Shown: positions 24,738 to 34,128, counted from the first letter of the stretch. The stretch is 52,699 bases of DNA from Planctomycetaceae bacterium (GCA_012959465.1 DUDC01000346.1:1-52699); one strand, 5' to 3'. Notes: generated by a model from the letters alone, not told the origin. A program made the numbers and translations.

Positions 24738-26558
24738 ATGAGCACGAGTGTCAAACTTCCACGGCGGGACGAGGTCGAAGTCGAGAACACGTGGGATCTC
24801 GCGTCTCTCTTCCGCGACGACAAGGCCTGGTCCGCGGACCTCGCCGTGCTCAAAGAGAAAATCGAGGGATACGCCCAATTTCAAGGAAAACTCGCTGATT
24901 CGGCAAAATCACTTGCCGACTGCCTCTCCTTCGACGTTGAAGTGGACCGCCTCGCCGACCGCCTGGGCGTCTACGCTTACCTGAAGTCCACCGAAGACCA
25001 GACAGACAGCGCGTATCAGGAAATGATGGGGCGCTACCAGCACTTGGCCACGGATGCCAGCCAAAAAGCCAGCTTTATCCGCCCTGAGCTGATGGCGATC
25101 TCCGATGAACAAATGGAGCAAATGACGTCCGACGAGGCCTTGGCGCCATACCGTCTACTGTTGGAGCGAATCCTGCGTTACAAACGCCACACTCTGACGA
25201 CCAACGAAGAACGATTGCTCGCCATGCAGGGCGAGATGGCACAGACCGCCTCCCAAGCGTTTCGCCAGTTGCACGATGCCGACCTCAAGTTCGGCACGGT
25301 TGTCGACGAACAAGGGAGGCAGGTCGACTTGAGCCATGCGACGTTAAGCCAGTTGTTGGAGTCGCCCTCGCGAGAGGTCCGCAGCACAGCGTTTCACCAG
25401 TACTACGTCCAGTTCACCGATCATGAACATGTCCTCGCCGCTACACTCAACGGTTCCATCCAAGGCGATGTCTATTACGCCAGAGCTCGCGGATACGAAG
25501 GATGTCTTCAACAGGCGTTGTTTGCCGACAACGTTCCTCTCAGTGTCTACGACGGCCTAATCGACGCCGTGCGTGCCAACCTGCCGGCACTGCACAAGTA
25601 CTACGATCTACGTCGCCGCAAGATGGGTCTCGAGGAGATTCATCACTACGACACCTACGTCCCCATCCTCGCTGACCGACGGCAACAACGAAAGTGGAAT
25701 GTGGCCGTTGAGCAGATCATTGAATCGCTGCAGCCGCTGGGCGAAGAATACACGCGTGTGTTGGAATCGGGCTTGAGGAGTCGTTGGTGCGACCGGTACC
25801 CAAATCAAGGGAAACAAAGCGGGGCATTTAGTTACGGCGTTTACGACAGTGATCCGTTCATCATGATCAACTATAAGGAAGACGTTCTGGATGACGTTTT
25901 CACATTGGCGCACGAAGCTGGGCACTCGATGCACACCTATTTGTCCGCGAAGACTCAACCCTACGTCTACTACAACTACACGATCTTCGTAGCCGAAGTT
26001 GCCAGCACGTTTAACGAACAATTGCTCAGTAAGCACTTAATGGCTCAGGCAGAATCCGAACAGGAGCGGGCCTACTTAATCAACCGTGAACTCGATAACA
26101 TCCGCGGCACGATCTTCAGGCAGACGATGTTTGCGGAATTCGAGAAGATCACGCATGCGATGATTGAACAGGGCGAACCGCTGACCGTTGCCACCTTTAA
26201 GGATGTCTACGGCGAGTTGCTGGACGCCTACTTCGGTCCGGACTTCGCCATCGACGATGAACTGCCTTTGGAGTGTTTTCGTATCCCTCATTTCTACCGC
26301 AGCTTCTACGTTTACAAATACGCCACTGGCATGTCCGCGGCCATTGCATTGAGTCAGCGTGTCCTCGACGGCGGGGAAACCGAATTGGCAGACTACCTCA
26401 ATTTCCTCGGAAGCGGCTGCTCGAAGTACCCGCTTGACCTCCTTCGCGGTGCCGGTGTCGACATGGAGAAACCGGATGCCGTCGCCACCGCACTTCAGCG
26501 TTTCGATCGATTAGTTGACGAACTGGATCAGTTGTTGCCCGAAGCGGTAACAAGCTAG
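24738..26558 (+). CDS. pepF: Oligoendopeptidase F (M3 metallopeptidase)
   Basis: The ATG at 24738 follows AAAGGAA by about nine bases; upstream ATGs at 24672 and 24717 are less well placed. The 606 residues match PepF: N-terminal helical part (VENTWDLASLFRDDKAW), QALFADNVPLSVYDGLI, and the catalytic zinc motif HEAGH at 392-396 with the third ligand in AEVASTFNE (Glu420). The segment FRIPHFYRSFYVYKYATGMSAA is typical of the C-terminal substrate-binding region. It should hydrolyse short peptides in the cytoplasm and has no signal peptide. It lies 138 bp after fabH in the same direction, but co-transcription is unproven. Confidence 0.93.
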   Translation: MSTSVKLPRRDEVEVENTWDLASLFRDDKAWSADLAVLKEKIEGYAQFQGKLADSAKSLADCLSFDVEVDRLADRLGVYAYLKSTEDQTDSAYQEMMGRYQHLATDASQKASFIRPELMAISDEQMEQMTSDEALAPYRLLLERILRYKRHTLTTNEERLLAMQGEMAQTASQAFRQLHDADLKFGTVVDEQGRQVDLSHATLSQLLESPSREVRSTAFHQYYVQFTDHEHVLAATLNGSIQGDVYYARARGYEGCLQQALFADNVPLSVYDGLIDAVRANLPALHKYYDLRRRKMGLEEIHHYDTYVPILADRRQQRKWNVAVEQIIESLQPLGEEYTRVLESGLRSRWCDRYPNQGKQSGAFSYGVYDSDPFIMINYKEDVLDDVFTLAHEAGHSMHTYLSAKTQPYVYYNYTIFVAEVASTFNEQLLSKHLMAQAESEQERAYLINRELDNIRGTIFRQTMFAEFEKITHAMIEQGEPLTVATFKDVYGELLDAYFGPDFAIDDELPLECFRIPHFYRSFYVYKYATGMSAAIALSQRVLDGGETELADYLNFLGSGCSKYPLDLLRGAGVDMEKPDAVATALQRFDRLVDELDQLLPEAVTS

Positions 26559-26611
26559 AGAGCAGACCGGTCGGACGGATACAACATTCCTGCCTTGTTT
26601 CGGAGTTGAGC

Positions 26612-27661
26612 ATGAACTTTCGAATCACACTTTCAGTGGCCACACTTTCCTTGTTGTCTTCGATCGTTACCGCTCAGGACATCATCGACTTAGAGCTGGT
26701 AACCGGTGGCAATACGTCGCTAACCGAACAGCAGGATTGGTACGAGGCGATGAAGAGCGTGAAGGGTGTCCGTTTTCGCATGCGGCGGGGAAGTCGCCGA
26801 GACGAGCCAAAAGTAGAAAACGTCGGCACCGAAACTCGGCCTCATTATCGAGTGACCGGTGTCCTCGATGTTCGAAATCGGATGATTGTACCGGGCGGCG
26901 CATTTTCCAATCGCGACATGAAAAAATTCGCATCTTGGGTTGAGAAACTCATCGACGAGGGTGTCGATGGCGTCACTTTGGCTCGTGGAGCGTTTGGACT
27001 GACATCGAAAAATCTTGAGGCCGCGCACACCGTCTGTAAAGCGATTGTCTCTTTCGAGACGAAAGGCCTGACGACCCATCAAGCGATTACACAAATGCAA
27101 CGTCTCCTTGGCGACGTGCCTCTGGAAGTCGACCCACTCGCGAAGCGCAAACTTTACACCGATCAAGAGGTGCTCGACGAACTAAAAGGCGTGAGCGTTG
27201 GCACGGCTCTCACCGCCGCGCTGCGGCCACTGGGTCTCGCCCTGACACTACGGCAACAAAAAGGGAAGATTCGGTTCGTTGTGGTTGACCCGGTGAAACA
27301 CCAAGGTGAAGTCTGGCCCATCGGCTGGGCACACAAGGGAGCCACCAAGCAAGCCGCACCAACACTTTTCAATTATCTGACCGTTGAAATAGCCGAGGGC
27401 ACGCCGATGTCGAAGATCATTGACAGCATCGCCCCACGGTTGAAAATTCCAGTCCTATTCGACCACAATTCTATGGTTCGCGACGGCTTGAGACTCGGAG
27501 AATTAACCGCCAAGTACCCGCTCAAGAGGACCTATTACAAGAGAATCCTCGAAGCGACTCTCGCACAGGGCGGCCTCAAGCCGTATCTGCGAATGGACGA
27601 AGCCAACAAGCCCTTTCTTTGGATCACGACGACCAAGCCCAAGGACCGTCCGCCAGAGTAA
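26612..27661 (+). CDS. Secreted protein of unknown function
   Basis: The ATG at 26612 has GGAG six bases upstream and gives 349 residues. A signal peptide is clear (MNFRITLSVATLSLLSSIVTA, cleavage before QD). The mature part has two halves: an alpha/beta region of about 110 residues beginning IIDLELVTGG, and a second half of short alpha/beta units (VLDELKGVSVGTALTAALRPLGLALTL, PMSKIIDSIAPRLKIPVLFDHNSM). The latter resembles secretin/TonB short domains (STN-like), which place two strands around a helix. I cannot assign a family. It is probably periplasmic. It is located 53 bp after pepF and ends just before a MITE-like element. Confidence 0.7.
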   Translation: MNFRITLSVATLSLLSSIVTAQDIIDLELVTGGNTSLTEQQDWYEAMKSVKGVRFRMRRGSRRDEPKVENVGTETRPHYRVTGVLDVRNRMIVPGGAFSNRDMKKFASWVEKLIDEGVDGVTLARGAFGLTSKNLEAAHTVCKAIVSFETKGLTTHQAITQMQRLLGDVPLEVDPLAKRKLYTDQEVLDELKGVSVGTALTAALRPLGLALTLRQQKGKIRFVVVDPVKHQGEVWPIGWAHKGATKQAAPTLFNYLTVEIAEGTPMSKIIDSIAPRLKIPVLFDHNSMVRDGLRLGELTAKYPLKRTYYKRILEATLAQGGLKPYLRMDEANKPFLWITTTKPKDRPPE

Positions 27662-27689
27662 CGAACGCAAGGGTCTGTCCGCGTTCAAT

Positions 27690-27969
27690 TTGTCATTAGT
27701 CAATAGACAATAGTCATTTTTCGGTGCTGCCTATGTACCGGATCGCGTAAGATAACCGCGATTCAACTGAAGGCTCGACAAGCCGGGGGACTCCGGATTT
27801 TGGAGTGCGGTGACGTGTCACCGCTTTTCTAGAACTGAATTGAGCCAAGTACATCCGTGATGATCCGTACACCAAAAACCAATCAATCGGTCTTCCGCCC
27901 GCGTAAGCCGATTCCCCCAAGACTCACCCTTCAAATGCAACCTGACTATTGACAAATGACTAATGACAA
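27690..27969. mobile_element. MITE-like element with 27-bp terminal inverted repeats
   Basis: The left end (27690-27716) begins TTGTCATTAGTCA, and the right end (27943-27969) is its reverse complement over most of 27 positions: both share the outer 13 bases and the inner CAATAGTCA. The 280-bp body contains no gene of credible size and includes the hairpin at 27807-27824. This organisation fits a non-autonomous miniature element. I cannot see a clear target-site duplication, and no transposase with matching ends is in the window. Confidence 0.6.
27807..27829 (+). terminator. Intrinsic-terminator-like hairpin within the MITE-like element
   Basis: GCGGTGAC (27807-27814) and GTCACCGC (27817-27824) form a perfect 8-bp stem with a 2-nt loop, followed by TTTTCT. 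On the plus strand it could end the transcript of the secreted-protein gene that stops at 27661. The loop is unusually tight, so the effective stem may be shorter. Confidence 0.55.
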
Positions 27970-28278
27970 TTCCCCCACGTGACTTTTTGCCTTCTCGCGT
28001 TGGTCGGGGCTTTGCCCTTGTCGCAAGCGCAGCCGACCGGACAAGGCCCGACACACACAAGGCCAGCGGAGCAGCGGCACATGTATAGGAGAATTTCGGA
28101 GCCTTAAACTCTTTGCAATCGCTAAACCTGACTGATAATTCCCACTTTCTAAAACGATGAACGCTCGCCTGCCCCGGTTGCGTCCTGGGTCTAAGAGCGA
28201 CACAATAATTGCTCACTAGAAAAATGGAATTCTCAGAATAGAACCTACAACGAGCGACCGACTTAAGGAGCGCATCTG
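27970..28278. other. Upstream region of the sugar isomerase gene
   Basis: The 309 bases after the MITE-like element hold no gene. AACCTGACTGATAATTCCC at about 28125-28144 resembles the sequence around the right end of the element (AACCTGACT ... GACAATTCCC, 27940-27974) with the internal part missing. It could be a deletion derivative of a second end. AAGGAG eight bases before 28279 is the ribosome site of the next gene. Confidence 0.4.
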
Positions 28279-29280
28279 ATGGGACGACCAGTCACTCTTT
28301 TTACGGGCCAGTGGGCCGATCTACCGATTGAAGAAATGGCTCGCAAAACAAGCGAGTTTGGGTACGACGGTATTGAGCTCGCATGCTGGGGCGACCACTT
28401 CGAAGTTGACAAGGCAATGTCTGACGACAGCTACTGCACGCAAAAACGTGAGTTGCTCGACCGGCACAATTTGCAGTGTCATGCCATCAGCGCTCATTTG
28501 GTCGGGCAAGCTGTGCTCGACACGATCGACGAACGCCATCAGGCCATCCTTCCACCGCACGTCTGGGGTGACGGAGATCCAACCGGTGTTAACGAACGCG
28601 CGATCGAGGAGCTCAAGAACACGGCACGTGCCGCTCAGAAATTCGGGGTCGGTGTTGTGAACGGTTTCACGGGTTCAAGTATTTGGCACCTCAACTACTC
28701 GTTCCCGCCCGTCCCGGCATCGATGATTGACGCTGGCTTCGATCTGCTGGTCGAACGATTTGATCCGATCTTGGACGTCTTCGCCGAGTGTGGGATAAAG
28801 TTCGCGTTGGAAGTACACCCCACCGAAATTGCCTTCGACCTGCACACAGCAGAACGAGCTTTGCAAGCTCTTGGTAACCGCGAGGAGTTTGGGTTCAACT
28901 TTGACCCGAGTCATTTGCACTGGCAGGGTCTCTGCCCGGTCGAGTTTATTCGCGCCTTCCCCGACCGCATCTATCACGTCCACATCAAGGACGCGATCAC
29001 AACATTGAACGGTCGTTCAGGGATCCTCGCTAGCCACCTCAATTTTGGGGACCACCGAAGAGGTTGGGACTTCCGCAGTCCAGGCCGTGGCGGTGTGAAT
29101 TTCGAAGAGATCATTCGCGCGCTGAACGACATCGGTTACGACGGCCCGCTTTCGATCGAGTGGGAAGATTCGGGCATGGAACGAGAATTCGGCGCTCGCG
29201 AAGCCTGCGAATTCACCAAGCGATTGGATTTCGCTCCCAGTGGCCGTGCATTCGACTCAGCCTTCGACGACGGCAGCTAA
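28279..29280 (+). CDS. Sugar phosphate isomerase/epimerase (xylose isomerase-like TIM barrel)
   Basis: ATG with AAGGAG eight bases upstream, 333 residues. The AP-endonuclease-2/xylose isomerase-like TIM barrel is shown by [13 protein letters not shown] (strand 2), [17 protein letters not shown] (metal Glu), [15 protein letters not shown] (Asp/His), [11 protein letters not shown] (His) and [15 protein letters not shown] (Glu). Together these make the expected divalent metal site. Such planctomycete proteins act on sugars or inositols, but the exact substrate cannot be read from the sequence. The protein is cytoplasmic. No dehydrogenase partner is adjacent, although an inositol-phosphate synthase gene lies 2 kb downstream. 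Confidence 0.88.
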   Translation: MGRPVTLFTGQWADLPIEEMARKTSEFGYDGIELACWGDHFEVDKAMSDDSYCTQKRELLDRHNLQCHAISAHLVGQAVLDTIDERHQAILPPHVWGDGDPTGVNERAIEELKNTARAAQKFGVGVVNGFTGSSIWHLNYSFPPVPASMIDAGFDLLVERFDPILDVFAECGIKFALEVHPTEIAFDLHTAERALQALGNREEFGFNFDPSHLHWQGLCPVEFIRAFPDRIYHVHIKDAITTLNGRSGILASHLNFGDHRRGWDFRSPGRGGVNFEEIIRALNDIGYDGPLSIEWEDSGMEREFGAREACEFTKRLDFAPSGRAFDSAFDDGS

Positions 29281-29348
29281 GGTCCACGAGTCACAATCGA
29301 TTCAATGGAGTGCGGACGGACGAGTGGCGGAACATTGATGTCCGCAGT

Positions 29349-30680
29349 TCACTCTTTCCCATTCAACCGCTCGCGAATCCGCTCGATCCGTTGTTGCAAT
29401 TCCGCTTCAAATCCTCGATCGGTGGGCCGGTAATACTGTCGATCGATCCCCAGGTATTCTTGGGCCGCAACGCCGTCCGCGGCATCGTGACTGTACTGGT
29501 ACCCGTCGCCATGACCTAGAGCTGAGGCACCTTGATAGTGAGCGTCGCGAAGGTGTCGAGGAATCGGGACGATCCGGTCTTCACGAATGTCATTTCGCGC
29601 TTCGCCGATGGCGACCGTTGCCGCGTTGGACTTTGGCGCACAGGCGAGGTAGTTGATTGTTTGGGATAACGTCAACTGGCATTCCGGCAGCCCGATAAAC
29701 TCGCAGGCCTGCATGCAGGCGACGGCCAATTGCAAAGCCTGTGGGTCGGCATTTCCAATGTCCTCGCTGGACAGAATCACCAGTCGCCTACAAAGAAAAC
29801 GAATGTCCTCCCCACCTTCGAGCATCCGAGCCAACCAGTACGTGGCGGCATCCGCGTCACTACCCCGAACGCTCTTGATTAAAGCGCTGGTCGTGTCGTA
29901 ATGCGCGTCCGTATCGTAGGCTGCACCGTGACGTTGCATCGACTCCCTTGCCAATTCCAAATCGTATCGGACAGGTGAGTCCGGAGACGAACGGACGCCA
30001 ACCTCGAGAGCAGTCAATGCGCGGCGAGCGTCGCCATCGCACGTTCGGGCGATGAAATCCATCGCGTCGTCCGTAATCTCAATCGCCGTGTCGCCGAGGC
30101 CTCTTGTCGAATCGGTGATCGCCCGCTGAAGTAATACTCGAATGTCGTCTCCATCGAGAGGCTCCAACTGGAACACCTGACTTCGACTGACCAAGGAGTT
30201 GTTGACCGCAAAATACGGGTTCGATGTCGTGGCTCCAACCAACGTCACCACACCATCTTCTACGTCGGGGAGCAATGCATCTTGCTGGGAGCGATTGAAA
30301 CGATGAATTTCGTCGATGAACAACAGTGTTCTTTCGCCTCCGGCACGCAGAGCGTCCGCGGCTTCTTCGAGCACTTGCCGCAAATCCTTGACTCCGCTGG
30401 TTACCGCGTTCAGTTGACGGAATCGCTGTTTACTCTCCTTGGCAAGAAGTCGAGCCAAAGTTGTTTTCCCAGTGCCAGGCGGTCCAAATAACAGAATGGA
30501 ACCGAGCCGGTCGGCGGCAAGCAAGCGTTGCAAGAGCCTGCCATCGCCCAAGATATGGCGTTGACCGACAATCTCGTCCAGTCGTTCGGGACGCATTCGC
30601 GACGCAAGTGGTTTCACTTGATCAGCGCGAGCTTGTTCAGAGCGAGCGAATAAAGAATAGCTAGAATCCGGTGGTGCCAC
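29349..30680 (-). CDS. rarA: Replication-associated recombination AAA+ ATPase (RarA/MgsA)
   Basis: RarA acts at stalled replication forks. The 443 residues carry LASRMRPERLDEIVGQRHIL, Walker A GPPGTGKTT (66-74), Walker B LLFIDEIHRFN, sensor 1 LVGATTSNPYF, arginine finger region SLVSRSQVF, sensor 2 CDGDARRALTALE, and the C-terminal tetramerisation part (SALIKSVRGSDADAATYWLARMLEGGED). The end has the planctomycete/bacterial form YYRPTDRGFEAELQQRIERIRERL. The start is a GTG with GGAAG nearby. It converges with the sugar isomerase gene, with a 7-bp inverted repeat (TGCGGAC 29311-29317, GTCCGCA 29340-29346) in the 68-bp gap. Confidence 0.94.
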   Translation of the reverse strand: MAPPDSSYSLFARSEQARADQVKPLASRMRPERLDEIVGQRHILGDGRLLQRLLAADRLGSILLFGPPGTGKTTLARLLAKESKQRFRQLNAVTSGVKDLRQVLEEAADALRAGGERTLLFIDEIHRFNRSQQDALLPDVEDGVVTLVGATTSNPYFAVNNSLVSRSQVFQLEPLDGDDIRVLLQRAITDSTRGLGDTAIEITDDAMDFIARTCDGDARRALTALEVGVRSSPDSPVRYDLELARESMQRHGAAYDTDAHYDTTSALIKSVRGSDADAATYWLARMLEGGEDIRFLCRRLVILSSEDIGNADPQALQLAVACMQACEFIGLPECQLTLSQTINYLACAPKSNAATVAIGEARNDIREDRIVPIPRHLRDAHYQGASALGHGDGYQYSHDAADGVAAQEYLGIDRQYYRPTDRGFEAELQQRIERIRERLNGKE

Positions 30681-30726
30681 TTTGACTTCCGTTCGTTAGA
30701 ATGGTTGGGCTAGGCGAAGATCTCTC

Positions 30727-31326
30727 TTGTATACCAAGAATAGTAGTAGCGGGTGCCAGTTGAATATCAACGCTGACATACTCTCGGCGGGCACTTACGT
30801 CGGCATCGTCGTCATGCTCAGTTTTTTCCTGAGCCCTACCGCTTTTTCCCCGTTGCAAGCCGCCCGCAACTATGACTCGATGGCGCGGCCGCAATTTCGC
30901 TTGTTGGACTTGGCCGTTCTCTGCGTTCAGATCCAGCTGCTGACCGTCCTGTTGATCTCCACTGTACCGGATTCTCACGGGAGGGCTGTCGCATTGACGT
31001 GGTTGGGTATCCCGCTGGGCTTGTGGTGGTTTGGCGGTGTGAGATTGCTCACGTGTGCCGGGATCGAACGGACGTGGTCTCGCATCTTCTTTCTTAGCGT
31101 CGTCGCTCCACTTGGTTTCCTGATGTCGCTATCGCTTACCAGCAGCGTCTTCTTGCTGATGTCCATCGTCTACGCGTTTTGCGTAGCGGTCGTCCTGAAA
31201 GATGCGTCAGCGTTCGTCGGCGTGCTGGCATTGACGATCTTCGTAGGTGCTGTGATCGGCATCTTGATGTTGATCCGATCCACTTGTCGCATGCTGGTTG
31301 CCAACTACGACGTCAGTCGCCTGTAG
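30727..31326 (+). CDS. Small integral membrane protein of unknown function
   Basis: The frame spans 199 residues from a TTG at 30727. A second TTG at 30760 and an ATG at 30811 are alternatives, and none has a good ribosome site. Four to five hydrophobic helices are visible: TYVGIVVMLSFFLSPTAF, LLDLAVLCVQIQLLTVLLIS, ALTWLGIPLGLWWFGGVRLL, FLSVVAPLGFLMSLSL and the last two around VYAFCVAVVL and VGVLALTIFVGAVIGILMLI. I recognise no family. It diverges from rarA, whose start is 46 bp away, and overlaps the inositol-phosphate synthase gene tail to tail by 14 bp. Confidence 0.6.
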   Translation: MYTKNSSSGCQLNINADILSAGTYVGIVVMLSFFLSPTAFSPLQAARNYDSMARPQFRLLDLAVLCVQIQLLTVLLISTVPDSHGRAVALTWLGIPLGLWWFGGVRLLTCAGIERTWSRIFFLSVVAPLGFLMSLSLTSSVFLLMSIVYAFCVAVVLKDASAFVGVLALTIFVGAVIGILMLIRSTCRMLVANYDVSRL

Positions 31327-32515
31327 CCGCAGCCCAGTCTTCCAGCATTTGAAACTGCTTCACGAAGTTGTTTTGAGTCGTCCCCAGCGGGCTCTTGAAG
31401 AAGCTTGCCAGGAAAGTCAGCAAACCCGTTTCACCCCGCCGGCGAGCTAAGTCTGTGAATCGCACGAGGTCCAGGACCAGTGGGGCTGCGAGGATCGAGT
31501 CGCATCCTTGCCATGTAAATTGCAAGGCCATGGGAGTGCCCAAAAAACCTTGGAAGTGCACGTGATCCCAGGCGGTCTTCCAGTCACCCAAACTCTCGAT
31601 GTATTCAATGCTGATATGTGTCTGCGGATCGTACCCGAGGATCTCACCAAGAAGGCGGTCCTTGCTGACGACTTTGGTTTTCTTGTTCCTTGGATCGTCC
31701 AGTACTTTGCCATCCATGTTGCCGAAGATGTTGTGCCCGACCCAACTCATAATGTTCAGATGTCGGTTCGCGAATATTGGCGCGAGTGCACTCTTTAGGA
31801 GTGTCTCTCCCGTCTTTCCATCGTGCCCCATATGACACGTGTTATTGCGTCGCGCCAGTTCGTCGATCGCCGCAGGGGCCGACCCGAGTGACGGCGTGAA
31901 GTTGACGAATGGCATTCCAAGTTCGAGGCTGGCGATCGCATAAAGAGAACTGGCGGGCAGTGGGCAGCTACCACCATCCTCCAAGAGTGATTCGAAATCA
32001 TCCCACTTAGCGGGAATGCTGCCTTTGACCTGTGGCTCGGTCGACGCGACATTCAAAACGATGACTTGATCTAGTCTTTCGTTTTTTACGAAGGCTCTCA
32101 AGTCTCTTTGCACGCGTCGGATCGACTGCCGTGGCGATTCCTCTTTTTTCTGCAGTGACTTCGTCGCAAAACTGCGGATCGTGCTACCGACGTTGAACAA
32201 CACGCCTGGACGGATCCGCTCGTCAATCTTCCTCAACTCCGTTCGCACGGATCGAATGAGACCGCCATCAATCGCACGGCTCTGATCCCGTAGTTTCTCG
32301 GCTTCTTCGATCAGTGTGGTCTTGCGGATATCATGACCACCAATGGTGAGATCGCCCCAATTGAAAAAGTCGAGGTTAGAAAACTGTGGAAGTTCACTGA
32401 CCAGTCCGACGGGTGGCGTCAGTTTTTTCTTCATGGCCGCCCAACCGACAATAGCAGTCGTGGCAACGCCACCTCGGGCACCCAGCAACCATAGGCCTAC
32501 ACGTCGTCGGGCCAT
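31313..32515 (-). CDS. ino1: Inositol-3-phosphate synthase
   Basis: This enzyme converts glucose 6-phosphate to inositol 3-phosphate with NAD. The 400 residues have the N-terminal NAD-binding segment VGLWLLGARGGVATTAIVGW, LDQVIVLNVASTEP, the central signature PFVNFTPSLGSAP and the conserved catalytic-domain lysine region GHDGKTGETLLKSALAPIF, and HISIEYIESLGDWKTAWDHV. ATG with AAGGTAAAG upstream. Inositol phosphate could feed inositol lipids or compatible solutes, but no phosphatase or CDP-transferase gene is next to it. Its stop codon overlaps that of the small membrane protein on the other strand. Confidence 0.92.
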   Translation of the reverse strand: MARRRVGLWLLGARGGVATTAIVGWAAMKKKLTPPVGLVSELPQFSNLDFFNWGDLTIGGHDIRKTTLIEEAEKLRDQSRAIDGGLIRSVRTELRKIDERIRPGVLFNVGSTIRSFATKSLQKKEESPRQSIRRVQRDLRAFVKNERLDQVIVLNVASTEPQVKGSIPAKWDDFESLLEDGGSCPLPASSLYAIASLELGMPFVNFTPSLGSAPAAIDELARRNNTCHMGHDGKTGETLLKSALAPIFANRHLNIMSWVGHNIFGNMDGKVLDDPRNKKTKVVSKDRLLGEILGYDPQTHISIEYIESLGDWKTAWDHVHFQGFLGTPMALQFTWQGCDSILAAPLVLDLVRFTDLARRRGETGLLTFLASFFKSPLGTTQNNFVKQFQMLEDWAAATGD

Positions 32516-32847
32516 ACGTATCTTTACCTTTCGAATTTACTTACCAAGGCGTGAACGGGCGGCCTGCAACCGGTCGCCGAGCGAAAAATACCAGGCGGTT
32601 GTGGAGTGCATCAGCACCCTGACCGCAGTTCATAATGGGTCGTCACCGGGCCAAACCGCGTCCAGTGCAAGGTCGGCACCTGCACGTGTTGGACTCGGTC
32701 GCTAGTCGTAGTTGACAACCGCTGGGGGCTTCGAGCCTACCACGTCAAAGGTTATGATTGTCGCACGGAGTACCGGCGACCGTCAAGTTGCAGAATTCCG
32801 GCATTTCTTGCGTCCGGCTTGTTTTTTAGAAAAACTAAGGTCCCTCG
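32516..32847. other. Divergent intergenic region
   Basis: This 332-bp gap separates the inositol-phosphate synthase start from the aminotransferase start. A T-arm-like GGGGGCTTCGAGCC at about 32727-32740 caught my eye but does not fold into a tRNA. No family A-C repeat is present. Promoters for both genes should be here, but I cannot place them. Confidence 0.35.
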
Positions 32848-34029
32848 ATGTTCGAGCATCTGACTGCCGCTCCACCAGACCCGATTCTTGGACTGACGGA
32901 CGCTTTTCGCAGCGACTCTAATTCCAACAAGATTAATCTGGGTGTCGGAGTCTACAAAACGGAGGAGAACACAACACCGATCCTCCGCTGCGTCAAGGAA
33001 GCAGAAAAACGTCTGCTCGAACGAGAACAGACCAAGAGCTACTTGGGCATACCCGGGATTGCCGCTTTAGGGAAACAAGTTCGCACACTTCTTTGGGGCG
33101 ACCGGATCGACGATGAGCGGTGCGGAACGGTGCAGACGCCAGGCGGGACGGGAGGTCTGCGAGTCGCCGCTGATTTCCTGGCGAAACGTTTTCCGCACGC
33201 TCGGATGTGGTGCAGCACGCCGACCTGGGCCAACCACCCAAGCGTCTTTGCCGCGGCGGGGCTGGACGTCCAATACTATTCGTACTTGGGCGAAGATGGC
33301 ACTTCCCTCGACTTTCCCGCGATGCTCGCTGATCTCGAACAGATCCCTGCCGGTGACACTGTTTGCCTACACGGTTGTTGCCACAACCCGACCGGTGTTG
33401 ACCCGACGGCTGAACAATGGGAACAGATAGCACGAGTGGTCCGGGAGAAGCAATTGCTGCCGCTTTTGGACTTCGCCTATCAGGGATTCGGGGAGGGTAT
33501 TGATGAGGACGCCTTCGGATTGCGACAGATACTTTCAACTTGTGTCGACGCGCTAGTTTGCAGTTCATTTTCCAAAAATTTCGGGCTGTATAGCGAGCGG
33601 ATCGGCGCATTGACCGCCGTTGCATCCACGCCCGAAGCGGCCGCCGCAACACAAAGTCATCTCAAGATCAGCGTTCGCACCAACTACAGCAACCCGCCAC
33701 AACATGGCGGCGCAATCGTCAGCGAAGTACTCGCCAGCCAGGAATTGACCGACATGTGGATCGAAGAGCTCGCTGAAATGCGGGCTCGGATCCGTCAGAT
33801 GCGAACAGCGTTTGTCGAACAGATGAAGCGGCGAATGCCGGAACGAGATTTCTCATTTATCGCTCGCCAAAAAGGCATGTTCTCGTACTCCGGGCTCACG
33901 CGACTGCAAGTCGACGAGCTCCGCAATAAATACTCGATCTATGTCGTGAACAGTGGACGGATTAACGTGGCCGGTATCAATGAACAGAACTTGCGACCCC
34001 TTTGTGACGCGATCGCCAGTGTCCTGTGA
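32848..34029 (+). CDS. Aspartate/aromatic aminotransferase (class I, AspC/TyrB type)
   Basis: A PLP-dependent transaminase of the Asp/aromatic subgroup. The 393 residues start FEHLTAAPPDPILGLTDAFRSD and contain NLGVGVYK, SYLGIPG, CCHNPTGVDPT (Asn180), PLLDFAYQGFG (Asp208, Tyr211) and the PLP lysine in CSSFSKNFGLYSER (Lys243). The C-terminal GMFSYSGLT and SGRINVAGI segments fit the substrate-carboxylate region. Expected reaction: exchange of amino groups between aspartate (or Phe/Tyr) and 2-oxoglutarate in the cytoplasm. The choice between AspC and TyrB cannot be made from this sequence. ATG with AAGG upstream. Confidence 0.93.
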   Translation: MFEHLTAAPPDPILGLTDAFRSDSNSNKINLGVGVYKTEENTTPILRCVKEAEKRLLEREQTKSYLGIPGIAALGKQVRTLLWGDRIDDERCGTVQTPGGTGGLRVAADFLAKRFPHARMWCSTPTWANHPSVFAAAGLDVQYYSYLGEDGTSLDFPAMLADLEQIPAGDTVCLHGCCHNPTGVDPTAEQWEQIARVVREKQLLPLLDFAYQGFGEGIDEDAFGLRQILSTCVDALVCSSFSKNFGLYSERIGALTAVASTPEAAAATQSHLKISVRTNYSNPPQHGGAIVSEVLASQELTDMWIEELAEMRARIRQMRTAFVEQMKRRMPERDFSFIARQKGMFSYSGLTRLQVDELRNKYSIYVVNSGRINVAGINEQNLRPLCDAIASVL

Positions 34030-34055
34030 TCCGAACGCGCTAGCGTCGGGTCTTG
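34028..34055 (+). repeat. Family B repeat, degenerate copy
   Basis: The sequence GATCCGAACGCGCTAGC then GTCGGGTCTTGC matches the 49714 copy (GAGCCGAAGGCGCTAGC then CTCGGGTTTTGC) with about five differences. It overlaps the stop codon region of the aminotransferase gene. Confidence 0.55.
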
Positions 34056-34071
34056 CGCGGGTGGGTGCAAC

Positions 34072-34101
34072 AATGTGTGGCACTGGCTTTGCCAGTGTCT
34101 T
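34072..34101 (+). repeat. Family C palindromic repeat, copy 2
   Basis: AATGTGTGG followed by CACTGGC-TTT-GCCAGTG and TCTT. It matches the reverse complement of 795-824 at 28 of 30 positions and has the same 7-bp stem, with the loop changed from TTC to TTT. Confidence 0.75.
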
Positions 34102-34128
34102 CTAAATTGAAAGACCGGAGCATTGGAC

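Noticed and set aside
32715..32745. TTCGAGCC T-arm-like stretch suggesting a tRNA
   Set aside because: No matching acceptor, D-arm or anticodon arm can be built on either strand around it.
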